The notes beneath the pieces were generated by a model. The model was not told the DNA's origin, did no database searches, and saw only the letters and a list, made by a program, of their open reading frames with translations. From Pseudomonadota bacterium (GTDB lineage: Bacteria > Pseudomonadota > Gammaproteobacteria > Acidiferrobacterales > Acidiferrobacteraceae): a stretch of 18,710 bases of DNA. The position numbers were made by a program, and so were the translations under genes. The DNA lies in assembly GCA_021797365.1 (NCBI GenBank), contig JAJZZU010000013.1, forward strand, positions 1-18,710. Direction: 5' to 3'. Position 1 is the stretch's first letter. Each line of letters opens with the position of its first letter. Shown here piece by piece: positions 8,022-14,466 of the stretch.

Positions 8022-9706
8022 CGCTCGGGGTGACGGGAGCCTTCCATGAACCGGCCGCCGTTTTGGTTGAAGACGGGCACATCGTCGCGGCCCTCGAAGG
8101 GGACGAGGCGCGCCAGAAGGATAAGGGGGCCGCGGCCGTGCACGAACCTGGTCCGGCGTGGCCTACAGAGAGCATCTCGTGGTGCCTGGCGCGGCGCGGT
8201 ATCGCGTTGGCCGACGTCGATCATATCGCCTATGGCTGGGACCCGCTGCTCGTCGCGCCTGCGGCCACCCTGCCCGAACAGACAAAAGCGCGCGCGCCCG
8301 GCAAGGAGTCGTGGTGGGCAACATTGCCGCTGGGTGCTATCGACTGGGTTCGGCATTGCGTCGATGTGCGCTCGGCCGAGGCAAGCCTTTCCGGCGGCGA
8401 CAGCTCGTCACGCCCTGTGTGGCATGCTGTTGCGCACCAGCAGGCGCACGCTGCGGCTACCTATCTGACCTCACCTTTCGATAACGCCGCGATCTTGTGC
8501 GTCAACGCGCGCGGGGAGCAGGCAAGCACCACATATGGCCTGGGACAGGGATTTGCCATCGAGACCATAGGAAAGGTCGATGCCGCTCACTCCCTAGGGC
8601 TATTGTTTGAGCAGGTAACGCGGCATCTTGGTTTCACGCCTGGTTCCGGGGAGGATAAGGTCAGCGCCCTGGCGGCGGGCGGCAAGCCGCGATTCCGCGC
8701 GGCCTTCAGGGATATCGTGATCCGTGCCCCGAATACGGCCCAGTATACAGTGGCTAGCGAAGAGCTCGGTGAACGTCTTGGTCCGCCGCGTATCCCGGGC
8801 ATGCCGATCGAGGCGCGCCATGAGGATATCGCCTGCTCGTTGCAGGAATGCCTGAATGAGACCGTGGTCGGCCTCGCCGATTGGCTGAAACACCAGACCG
8901 GTGCACGCCATCTCACCGCCGGCGGCGGCGTTTTCCGCAACGCCTTGCTTAATAGTGCCCTGCGGGACGCGGGACTTTTCGAGAGGTTGTGGATTTCCCC
9001 GATTGCCGGGGCCGCCGGCACCGCGGTGGGGGCGGCATTATGGGTTGATCACACCCTGCGCCGTTCGGCGACGCATGCCGCCGTAGAGCATACTTGCTGG
9101 GGGCCCCAGTTTACCGCCGAGGAAATCGAGGCCGTGCTCGCGCGCGCCCATCTCGCCTATGGCCGGCCGCCGGCCATCACCGTGGCCGTCGCCGCGCGGC
9201 TTGCGAGCGGCAAGACCGTGGGATGGTTTCAAGGGGCCATGGAGTTCGGGCGGGAAGCCCTGGGTAGCCGCCTGGTTCTGGCCGCACCGACGCTACCGGC
9301 GATGGCCGGGGCGCTCGCTGATGTCACGGGACGCGATGGCTTCGAGCCAGTGGCATGCGCGGTCGCTGCAACCGCTGTGGGTGACTGGTTCGAGGACGTG
9401 CGCGCGGCCCCCTTCCGATCCTTTGTCGCCCGCGTACGCGCCGACAAGCGTCCGCGCATCCCGGCCGCGACCCATGTCGATGGAACTGCACGTGTCCAGA
9501 CCGTGGGGCGCGCCGTGCAACCGCTTTTTCATGATGTGATCGAGGCCTTTGGCGCCCTGACCGGCGTGCCGATTCTGTTGAGTGCCGACTTTGCCACGCG
9601 CGGGCGCATGCGCGCGTGCTCGCCGGCGGACGCCATCGAGGCCTACGCAAGCAGCCCCCTTGATGCCCTGGCCCTGGGTCCGTTCCTGCTTCAGAAGGAC
9701 CGCTGA
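8015..9706 (+). CDS. NodU/CmcH-family carbamoyltransferase, divergent, possibly inactive
   Basis: 563 residues from ATG 8015, overlapping the GT9 stop. Two-domain architecture of O-carbamoyltransferases (NodU, CmcH, TobZ), which move a carbamoyl group from carbamoyl phosphate through carbamoyl-AMP to a sugar hydroxyl. Recognisable: FHEPAAVLVEDG (10-21), HQQAH (141-145), SLGLLFEQ and GEDKV, TAGGGVFRNALLN (301-313), then the YrdC-like domain with VGWFQGAMEFGREALGSR and a C-terminal RVQTV..LALGPFLLQ segment. Key positions have changed. The metal-ligand Asp expected 19 residues after HQQAH is Asn164, the Asp of the usual GDxG is Ala333, Arg of GPRALG is Glu, the EEERF motif reads EGDEAR, and the SFNxRGE motif reads DFATRGR. 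It may be a pseudoenzyme or have altered chemistry. It is the last gene of the operon. Confidence 0.82.
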   Translation: MLTLGVTGAFHEPAAVLVEDGHIVAALEGDEARQKDKGAAAVHEPGPAWPTESISWCLARRGIALADVDHIAYGWDPLLVAPAATLPEQTKARAPGKESWWATLPLGAIDWVRHCVDVRSAEASLSGGDSSSRPVWHAVAHQQAHAAATYLTSPFDNAAILCVNARGEQASTTYGLGQGFAIETIGKVDAAHSLGLLFEQVTRHLGFTPGSGEDKVSALAAGGKPRFRAAFRDIVIRAPNTAQYTVASEELGERLGPPRIPGMPIEARHEDIACSLQECLNETVVGLADWLKHQTGARHLTAGGGVFRNALLNSALRDAGLFERLWISPIAGAAGTAVGAALWVDHTLRRSATHAAVEHTCWGPQFTAEEIEAVLARAHLAYGRPPAITVAVAARLASGKTVGWFQGAMEFGREALGSRLVLAAPTLPAMAGALADVTGRDGFEPVACAVAATAVGDWFEDVRAAPFRSFVARVRADKRPRIPAATHVDGTARVQTVGRAVQPLFHDVIEAFGALTGVPILLSADFATRGRMRACSPADAIEAYASSPLDALALGPFLLQKDR

Positions 9707-9724
9707 AAGACTAAGGGCCGCGAT

Positions 9725-11065
9725 TTACACCGAGCCGGTGCGCCCCATAAACAGCATGGCAAGACGTCGCCGCGGTGCCACGGTGCCGGTGCGCAACTCG
9801 CGCAGCAGGGGAATGAAGGCCAGCGCGGTATTGAGGCGCGCCAATCCCGAGATCAAAAACACCCATAAGAGACTATTGCCGAGCGTAAGCCCGAACACCT
9901 GAGTGGTGGCTGGGACATGGGCCGCGAAAAAGCCCCCAAGGCCGGCCCCGAGGGCGAGGGCAAACGCCGTCAAGATATTATGAACCGCGTTGTAGAGGGA
10001 GCGTTTCTCGCGTGGCACGCTGTCGTAGACAAAGTTGCCGGCGCTCAGATTAAAGCCGGCCCACGCCAGACCATTGAGAAGCTGGATCAGGAGAATGGCC
10101 CCAAAATGGGTGGTCGCAAGCCACAGCATGGGGGCTACGGGGATCAGGGAGCCTGTAACAGCGAGCACGAAGCGATTACCGAACCGGTCGCCCAGGCGTC
10201 CCCATAGGGTAAGGGTCGCCACCTGCGACAGCACTACGACCGCCTGGGTAGCCATGAACTGCATATAAGAGAAATGCAGATCGCGCAGCATGTACACCGC
10301 GTAGAACGGTCCGGCGATCCCTGCGGAAAAAGTCATGACCGCCGTAAAGATCGCGAATCGCGAAAACTGTGTGCCGCGCATCTCCCGCCAGAGGATCGCC
10401 GGGTGCAGGCTCAGGCGGCCCTTGGGCAAGGCGTGCTCGCGTATCGCGCGGATCTTGGGGATCGAGAACAGGCGTGCAAGCATGGCAAACGTGAAGATGG
10501 CGACAAAACCGATCTCGGTGTGTCCGTGGCTTTTGGCAAGTCGCAACACCAGGGCAGCACTTACGAGCGCCACGAAATTGGCGAAATTCATGAGGCGCGA
10601 GCGTTCGCCGAAGTAGCGCCCACGCACGTCCTCGGGAACAAGGTCGCCCATAAGGCTGTGCCAGAGGGGGTTGGCGAAATGATTCGCGCCGTAGTAGAGG
10701 GTAAGCGTGACCAAAAGGAGGGCCACGGCATGGCCGGGCCACAGAAGCGGCAGGACGATGACCGGAAGCCACAGAAACCCCTGGGCCGCGAGTCCCATGA
10801 TGGTAAGGCCCAGGCGCTCGCCACGACGTTCAGCCCACCAGGCGGCGAGCAGTTGCGCAAACGACCCCACCAGGGCGGGCAGGGTGGCGATCAGCCCCAC
10901 CTGGGCGGCCGTGGCATTCAGATAGAGCGCGTAGGCCGACAAATACGCTTCCCCGGCGCCACGCATGGTCGAGGATAGGACGCCTTCGGCGGTCACGCCG
11001 GAAAGCGATGACGGATGGGTTTCGTTGGTCACAAAAGAGTCGGGCAGGGTGGACACAGACGCCAT
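9725..11065 (-). CDS. MFS transporter
   Basis: 446 residues. Major facilitator superfamily protein with about 12 hydrophobic segments. The N-terminal half includes AAQVGLIATLPALVGSFAQL, then a short basic loop WWAERRGERLG in the position of the conserved MFS loop 2-3. A charged central loop (about residues 195-225) links the halves, and LGDRFGNRF forms the equivalent loop 8-9. ATG 11065 is preceded on the minus strand by AAGAGG with suitable spacing. Substrate is unknown. It is convergent with the glycan operon (18 bp apart) and divergent from the DUF3311/symporter pair. It is not similar to ArsB or Acr3, so I do not link it to arsenic export. A TATAAC at 11089-11084 could be its -10 element. 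Confidence 0.82.
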   Translation of the reverse strand: MASVSTLPDSFVTNETHPSSLSGVTAEGVLSSTMRGAGEAYLSAYALYLNATAAQVGLIATLPALVGSFAQLLAAWWAERRGERLGLTIMGLAAQGFLWLPVIVLPLLWPGHAVALLLVTLTLYYGANHFANPLWHSLMGDLVPEDVRGRYFGERSRLMNFANFVALVSAALVLRLAKSHGHTEIGFVAIFTFAMLARLFSIPKIRAIREHALPKGRLSLHPAILWREMRGTQFSRFAIFTAVMTFSAGIAGPFYAVYMLRDLHFSYMQFMATQAVVVLSQVATLTLWGRLGDRFGNRFVLAVTGSLIPVAPMLWLATTHFGAILLIQLLNGLAWAGFNLSAGNFVYDSVPREKRSLYNAVHNILTAFALALGAGLGGFFAAHVPATTQVFGLTLGNSLLWVFLISGLARLNTALAFIPLLRELRTGTVAPRRRLAMLFMGRTGSV

Positions 11066-11150
11066 TTAAGGCCTCTTGCCATCGTTATACAACAAAAGGT
11101 GACGTCCCTCTGGATGAACGGCGGGCGATGGCGGACCGGGCGTCACCGAT

Positions 11151-11206
11151 TTGACCAACGGTCGACTGTTTAGTACGCTTAATCGGACTAAACAGTACAC
11201 TATAAC
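11151..11206 (+). promoter_or_regulatory. Promoter region of the DUF3311-symporter operon
   Basis: Two candidate -10/-35 sets overlap. TATAAC (11201-11206) is the best -10 and has only a weak -35 (TTAATC, 11179-11184, 16-base spacer), which suggests activator dependence. TTGACC (11151-11156) is a good -35 with TACGCT (11174-11179) 17 bases on. Both sets are interleaved with the perfect inverted repeat at 11165-11196. Confidence 0.45.
11165..11196. promoter_or_regulatory. Perfect 10-bp inverted repeat, candidate operator
   Basis: ACTGTTTAGT at 11165-11174 and its exact reverse complement ACTAAACAGT at 11187-11196, with a 12-bp spacer. The arms are offset by 22 bp, about two helical turns, as expected for a dimeric regulator bound on one face. 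The repeat ends four bases before the TATAAC -10 element. No regulator gene is adjacent, and I cannot name the family that binds it. Confidence 0.6.
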
Positions 11207-11224
11207 GAAACGGGGGAGGAGCGT

Positions 11225-11443
11225 ATGAGCGCCAGCGCGTCACGATGGCCCTATCTGTTGCTGGTCATTCCGTTTTTGGGGACTTTATATGACCCCTTAT
11301 ATAACCGTGTCCAGCCGACTGTCTTGGGCTTCCCATTTTTTTATTGGTATCAGCTCGCCTGGGTCCCGGTGAGCGTGCTTCTGACGGGGATCGTCTACCG
11401 CCTGCGCCGAGGCGCGGATAGCACCGATGAGGCCGGCTCATGA
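11225..11443 (+). CDS. DUF3311 small membrane protein, symporter partner
   Basis: 72 residues with two hydrophobic segments: YLLLVIPFLGTLYDPLYN near the N-terminus and FFYWYQLAWVPVSVLLTGIV after it, followed by a charged C-terminal tail. This is the DUF3311 layout: a small integral membrane protein encoded directly before MctP-type sodium:solute symporters and probably an accessory subunit, although its function is not proven. ATG 11225 has GGAGGAG four bases upstream. Its stop overlaps the symporter start as ATGA, so translation is coupled and near-equimolar expression is likely. Confidence 0.85.
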   Translation: MSASASRWPYLLLVIPFLGTLYDPLYNRVQPTVLGFPFFYWYQLAWVPVSVLLTGIVYRLRRGADSTDEAGS

Positions 11444-12978
11444 CCGCCGCCCTGGGGGTCTTCCTCGCGCTCTTTGTTTTGGTCACCGGGCTTGGCTTCT
11501 GGGCTAGCCGCTGGCGGCCGGGCGACCTCAACCTTCTGAGTGAATGGGGTCTCGGTGGGCGGCGGTTCGGGAGCTTCGTGACATGGTTTCTGTTGGGTGG
11601 AGATCTTTATACCGCCTATACCTTCATCGCCGTCCCGGCGCTCGTGTTTGGCCAGGGGGCCCTGGGGTTCTTTGCGCTCCCGTATACGATCATCATGTAC
11701 CCCGTGATGTTCGTGATCATGCCGCGACTCTGGACGATCGCGCGCGAGCGGGGTTATGTGACAGCCGCTGACTTCGTCGAGCACAAGTTTGATTGCCGGA
11801 TGCTGGGGTTGCTGGTAGCCATAACCGGAATCCTCGCCACGATGCCATATATCGCCCTTCAGCTCGTGGGTCTGCAGGTGGTACTGGCGGCCCTGCATGT
11901 CGGCGGCAGCGGGACATGGGCCGACGCCCCGCTTGTGATCGCCTTCGTCATCCTGGCGGCCTACACCTACACGGGAGGCCTGCGCGCCCCGGCGCTTATC
12001 GCCATCGTGAAGGATATCCTGATATACACGACCGTGCTGACCGCGATCATCGTAATCCCAGCTCATCTCGGCGGGTGGGCGGGCATTTTTGGGCATATCC
12101 CGGCCGCCAAGCTGACCTTCCCGGCGCCCCCGCCGCATAGCACGGGAATCTATTCCGGCTATGCGACACTCGCACTCGGCTCGGCGCTCGCGCTCATGAT
12201 GTATCCCCATACCATCACCGGGGTGCTGGGCGCAAAGAGCGCAGGTGTAGTGCAGAGAAACGCCGTATTCCTGCCCGCCTATTCATTCATTCTGGGATTG
12301 CTCGCCTTGTTCGGTTACATGGCCTACGTTGCGCATGTGAACACGCTGCCGCAATTCCAGGCGGGCTTCAAGGCCTACGGGCCGAGCTATGCCGTACCCG
12401 CGCTATTGATGCGTTTTCTGCCTTCGTGGTTCGTGGGGTTCGCGTTCGCCGCCATCGCCATAGGCGCGCTGGTTCCGGCCGCCATCATGTCGGTGGCGGC
12501 CGCGAACCTATTTACGCGCAATATCTACAAGGCCTTCCTGGATCCCGGCGTAAGCACGACGGGGGAGGCCAGGACAGCAAAGCTTGCATCGCTGTTTGTG
12601 AAACTCGGGGCGCTGGCGTTCGTACTAGGAATCCCCGAAAAGTACGCAATCATGCTCCAGCTCCTCGGCGGCGTCTGGATCATCCAGACCTTTCCGGCGA
12701 TCGTGATCGGGCTCTATACGCGCTGGCCGCATCGTTATGCGCTGGTGCTCGGCTGGCTTGTCGGCATGATCGCCGGGACCGGTATGGTGGCGAGCCTGTC
12801 GTTCAAGGGTGTGATCTATCCGCTGGTCATCGCCGGGCACACCTTCCCGGCCTACGCGGCGCTTTATGCCCTGGCGGTCAATCTGGCGGTCACGGTGGTC
12901 GGCACCTGGGTCTTCAATGTCCTGCATATCGGCGCCGGCCAGGATGGCACACTGGATGCCCAGCCGCGCGGCGCCTGA
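11440..12978 (+). CDS. Sodium:solute symporter family protein (MctP-like monocarboxylate transporter)
   Basis: 512 residues. SSS family (solute:sodium symporter, SLC5-like) with about 13 hydrophobic segments. Typical elements are the N-terminal GLGGRRFGSFVTWFLLGGDL block, YTYTGGLRAPALIAIVKD in the middle (the usual TDxxQ-type site of the family is altered), and a later AIGALVPAAIMSVAAANLFT segment. A DUF3311 partner immediately upstream is the arrangement of MctP-type transporters that take up short monocarboxylates such as lactate, pyruvate or acetate; the substrate here is inferred from that pairing only. In an acidophile, uptake of organic acids would also bear on detoxification, but this is speculation. 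The 236 bp after the gene hold an inverted repeat, a possible small ORF and the ars promoter. Confidence 0.85.
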   Translation: MTAALGVFLALFVLVTGLGFWASRWRPGDLNLLSEWGLGGRRFGSFVTWFLLGGDLYTAYTFIAVPALVFGQGALGFFALPYTIIMYPVMFVIMPRLWTIARERGYVTAADFVEHKFDCRMLGLLVAITGILATMPYIALQLVGLQVVLAALHVGGSGTWADAPLVIAFVILAAYTYTGGLRAPALIAIVKDILIYTTVLTAIIVIPAHLGGWAGIFGHIPAAKLTFPAPPPHSTGIYSGYATLALGSALALMMYPHTITGVLGAKSAGVVQRNAVFLPAYSFILGLLALFGYMAYVAHVNTLPQFQAGFKAYGPSYAVPALLMRFLPSWFVGFAFAAIAIGALVPAAIMSVAAANLFTRNIYKAFLDPGVSTTGEARTAKLASLFVKLGALAFVLGIPEKYAIMLQLLGGVWIIQTFPAIVIGLYTRWPHRYALVLGWLVGMIAGTGMVASLSFKGVIYPLVIAGHTFPAYAALYALAVNLAVTVVGTWVFNVLHIGAGQDGTLDAQPRGA

Positions 12979-13000
12979 GCGGTGCCGAGATAGGGCACAA

Positions 13001-13023
13001 GGTCTCCCGATGGCGCCGAGACC
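13001..13023. repeat. Short inverted repeat after symporter gene
   Basis: GGTCTC (13001-13006) and GAGACC (13018-13023) are exact complements with an 11-base loop, 22 bp after the symporter stop. There is no T-run, so it is not a convincing intrinsic terminator; a factor-dependent end or chance is equally possible. Confidence 0.3.
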
Positions 13024-13155
13024 GTGAAGGCCGCGTTGTTTCCGGTCGATGCCTTCACGATCATGCGACAAGGTGTGCACATCGCGATGGACGTCCCCGT
13101 CAAGCGCGCGAGGCCTTGCGCCCTGTCCCCAGGGCTCATGGCGGACCTCTCGTGA
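13024..13155 (+). CDS. possible 43-residue ORF upstream of ars operon
   Basis: A GTG-started frame of 43 residues ending in TGA at 13153-13155, with GC-rich third positions like the neighbouring genes. The middle reads FTIMRQGVHIAMDVPVKRAR; I recognise no family. The ribosome site is weak (GAGA three bases upstream). It could be a remnant, a small protein, or a chance open frame, which is common at this GC content. Confidence 0.15.
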   Translation: MKAALFPVDAFTIMRQGVHIAMDVPVKRARPCALSPGLMADLS

Positions 13156-13179
13156 CCGTGCGCAGGGCGGGGAGGGGCC

Positions 13180-13208
13180 TTGCAACGATTCAATAATCGA
13201 TCTATAGT
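13180..13208 (+). promoter_or_regulatory. Sigma-70-type promoter of the ars operon
   Basis: TTGCAA (13180-13185) and TATAGT (13203-13208) are separated by exactly 17 bases, a near-consensus promoter. The spacer contains CGATT-CAAT-AATCG (13186-13199), a short inverted repeat well placed for ArsR repression. The expected start site, about seven bases past the -10, coincides with the ATG at 13215, so the transcript should have little or no leader. Confidence 0.7.
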
Positions 13209-13214
13209 ACGAGC

Positions 13215-14060
13215 ATGCATAAAGATGCGGCCGTCGCCCTGCTTGAATCGCTTGCCTCCGGCGTACGCCTGGATATTTACCGCCTGCTCGTACGCAAGGG
13301 CCCGGAAGGGCTGGTGGCGAGCGAGATTGCAGCGGCTCTGGATCTGCCGCCGACGAACCTCTCGTTCCACTTCAAGGCGCTCGTGCAGGTGGGCCTGCTC
13401 ACGGTCAAACAGGAGGGGCGTTTTCAGCGTTACCGGCCGAATCTCTCCCTCATGCGTGACTTGGTCGCCTATCTGACTGCCGAATGTTGTGCCGGCCACC
13501 CTGAGTACTGCGTGGATCTTTTGCCTGGGGCCACCGACACCCAAGCCTTTCCCCACCCTTCGGAGAGTGGTACATCCACCATGAACGTGCTCTTTCTCTG
13601 TACTGGGAACTCCTGTCGTTCGATTCTCGCCGAGGCCCTGTTCAATCATCTGGCGCCGGCGGGCTGGAAGGCCATGAGCGCCGGCAGTCAGCCGACGGGA
13701 AAGGTGCATCCCCGGTCCCTGGCGCTCCTGGTCCGGGAAGGAATCCCCACAGACGGGCTGTACAGCAAATCGTGGGAGGCCTTGCCGCGTGTCCCGGATG
13801 TGGTCATAACAGTCTGCTCGAGTGCCGCCGGGGAGACCTGTCCGGCATACCTGGGGCCGGTCCTACGCAGTCATTGGGGCGTGGAAGACCCGGCAAAGGC
13901 AACCGGCAGCGATCAGGACATCGATGCCGCCTTCGTGTCGGCCTACCGGATCTTGCGCACGCGCGTGGAGGCCTTTTGCGCCCTTGCGCGTACCGATCCT
14001 CTGTCTGATCGAGATCGCCTGAAGGCTACGCTCGACCGCATCGGTGACCTTCTTCCCTGA
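13215..14060 (+). CDS. arsRC: Fused ArsR repressor - ArsC arsenate reductase
   Basis: 281 residues in one frame. Residues 1-100 are an ArsR/SmtB winged-helix repressor with recognition helix NLSFHFKAL (48-56). Its arsenite-sensing cysteines appear to be Cys91, Cys92 and Cys99 near the domain end, resembling the C-terminal triad of Acidithiobacillus ferrooxidans ArsR rather than the CVC site of plasmid R773. A linker (about 103-122) leads to a low-molecular-weight-phosphatase-type ArsC with CTGNSCR (Cys129 to Arg135) as the Cys-x5-Arg loop, redox cysteines Cys201 and Cys209, and HWGVEDPA with the acidic Asp-Pro. This is the thioredoxin-linked class reducing As(V) to As(III). Codon 123 is ATG (13581), exactly at the ArsC domain start, but with no clear ribosome site. 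No Shine-Dalgarno precedes 13215. Fused arsRC genes are known in a few acidophiles, as I recall for Leptospirillum. Confidence 0.92.
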   Translation: MHKDAAVALLESLASGVRLDIYRLLVRKGPEGLVASEIAAALDLPPTNLSFHFKALVQVGLLTVKQEGRFQRYRPNLSLMRDLVAYLTAECCAGHPEYCVDLLPGATDTQAFPHPSESGTSTMNVLFLCTGNSCRSILAEALFNHLAPAGWKAMSAGSQPTGKVHPRSLALLVREGIPTDGLYSKSWEALPRVPDVVITVCSSAAGETCPAYLGPVLRSHWGVEDPAKATGSDQDIDAAFVSAYRILRTRVEAFCALARTDPLSDRDRLKATLDRIGDLLP

Positions 14061-14095
14061 ATGCCCTATGAATTCTGGACTTGTGAGGATAATTC

Positions 14096-14455
14096 ATGAC
14101 AACCATCCGTGTATTCGACCCCGCCCTTTGCTGCAGTACCGGCGTGTGCGGTGTCGACGTTGATCAGGCTTTGCTGCGATTTGCGGCAGATGTGGAGTGG
14201 GCAAGGCAGCACGGCGCTCACATCGAGCGCATGAATCTCGCCCAGGAGCCGCTGGTCTTTGCCCAAGACGCAACGGTCAGCGCCTTTCTTGAGCGCTCCG
14301 GCCAGGAGGCCTTGCCCTTGATACTGATCGATGAACAAGTGGTCATGGCGGGGCGCTATCCAAGCCGCGCCGAACTCGCGCGCTGGGCGCACATTAGCGA
14401 ACCCGAGTCCACGAGCACCGGGGGCGGCTGCTGTTCCGGTGGGCGGTGTTGCTGA
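14096..14455 (+). CDS. arsD: ArsD arsenite metallochaperone
   Basis: 119 residues. Thioredoxin-fold metallochaperone that accepts As(III) or Sb(III), probably from glutathione, and hands it to the ArsA ATPase; it also acts as a weak trans-repressor. The essential Cys12, Cys13 and Cys18 are at exactly the positions known from R773 ArsD (CCSTGVC). The two C-terminal vicinal pairs are also present, Cys112-Cys113 and Cys118-Cys119, in a glycine-rich tail. ATG 14096 follows GAGGA (14085-14089) with six-base spacing. It lies 35 bp after arsRC and 11 bp before the arsA start chosen here, so the three genes form one operon. Confidence 0.95.
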   Translation: MTTIRVFDPALCCSTGVCGVDVDQALLRFAADVEWARQHGAHIERMNLAQEPLVFAQDATVSAFLERSGQEALPLILIDEQVVMAGRYPSRAELARWAHISEPESTSTGGGCCSGGRCC

Positions 14456-14466
14456 ACCCCGGGGAA

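Noticed and set aside
9725..11065. MFS transporter as the missing arsenite exporter
   Set aside because: It has no ArsB or Acr3 similarity, lies on the opposite strand behind another operon, and MFS arsenic exporters such as ArsJ occur beside a GAPDH gene, absent here.
12864..13709. Long minus-strand open frame across the symporter end and arsRC
   Set aside because: It is antisense to two well-supported genes, shows no known motif, and is explained by high GC content reducing stop codons.
14081..14096. lacO-like string before arsD
   Set aside because: TTGTGAGGATAATTC resembles part of the lac operator, but it is the ribosome site of arsD (GAGGA with six-base spacing) and lacks the symmetric second half.
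14446..14466. GTG at 14446 as the arsA start
   Set aside because: It is in frame and overlaps the arsD stop, but ATG 14467 gives an N-terminus that matches R773 ArsA residue for residue, including P-loop numbering. The GTG remains a possible alternative.
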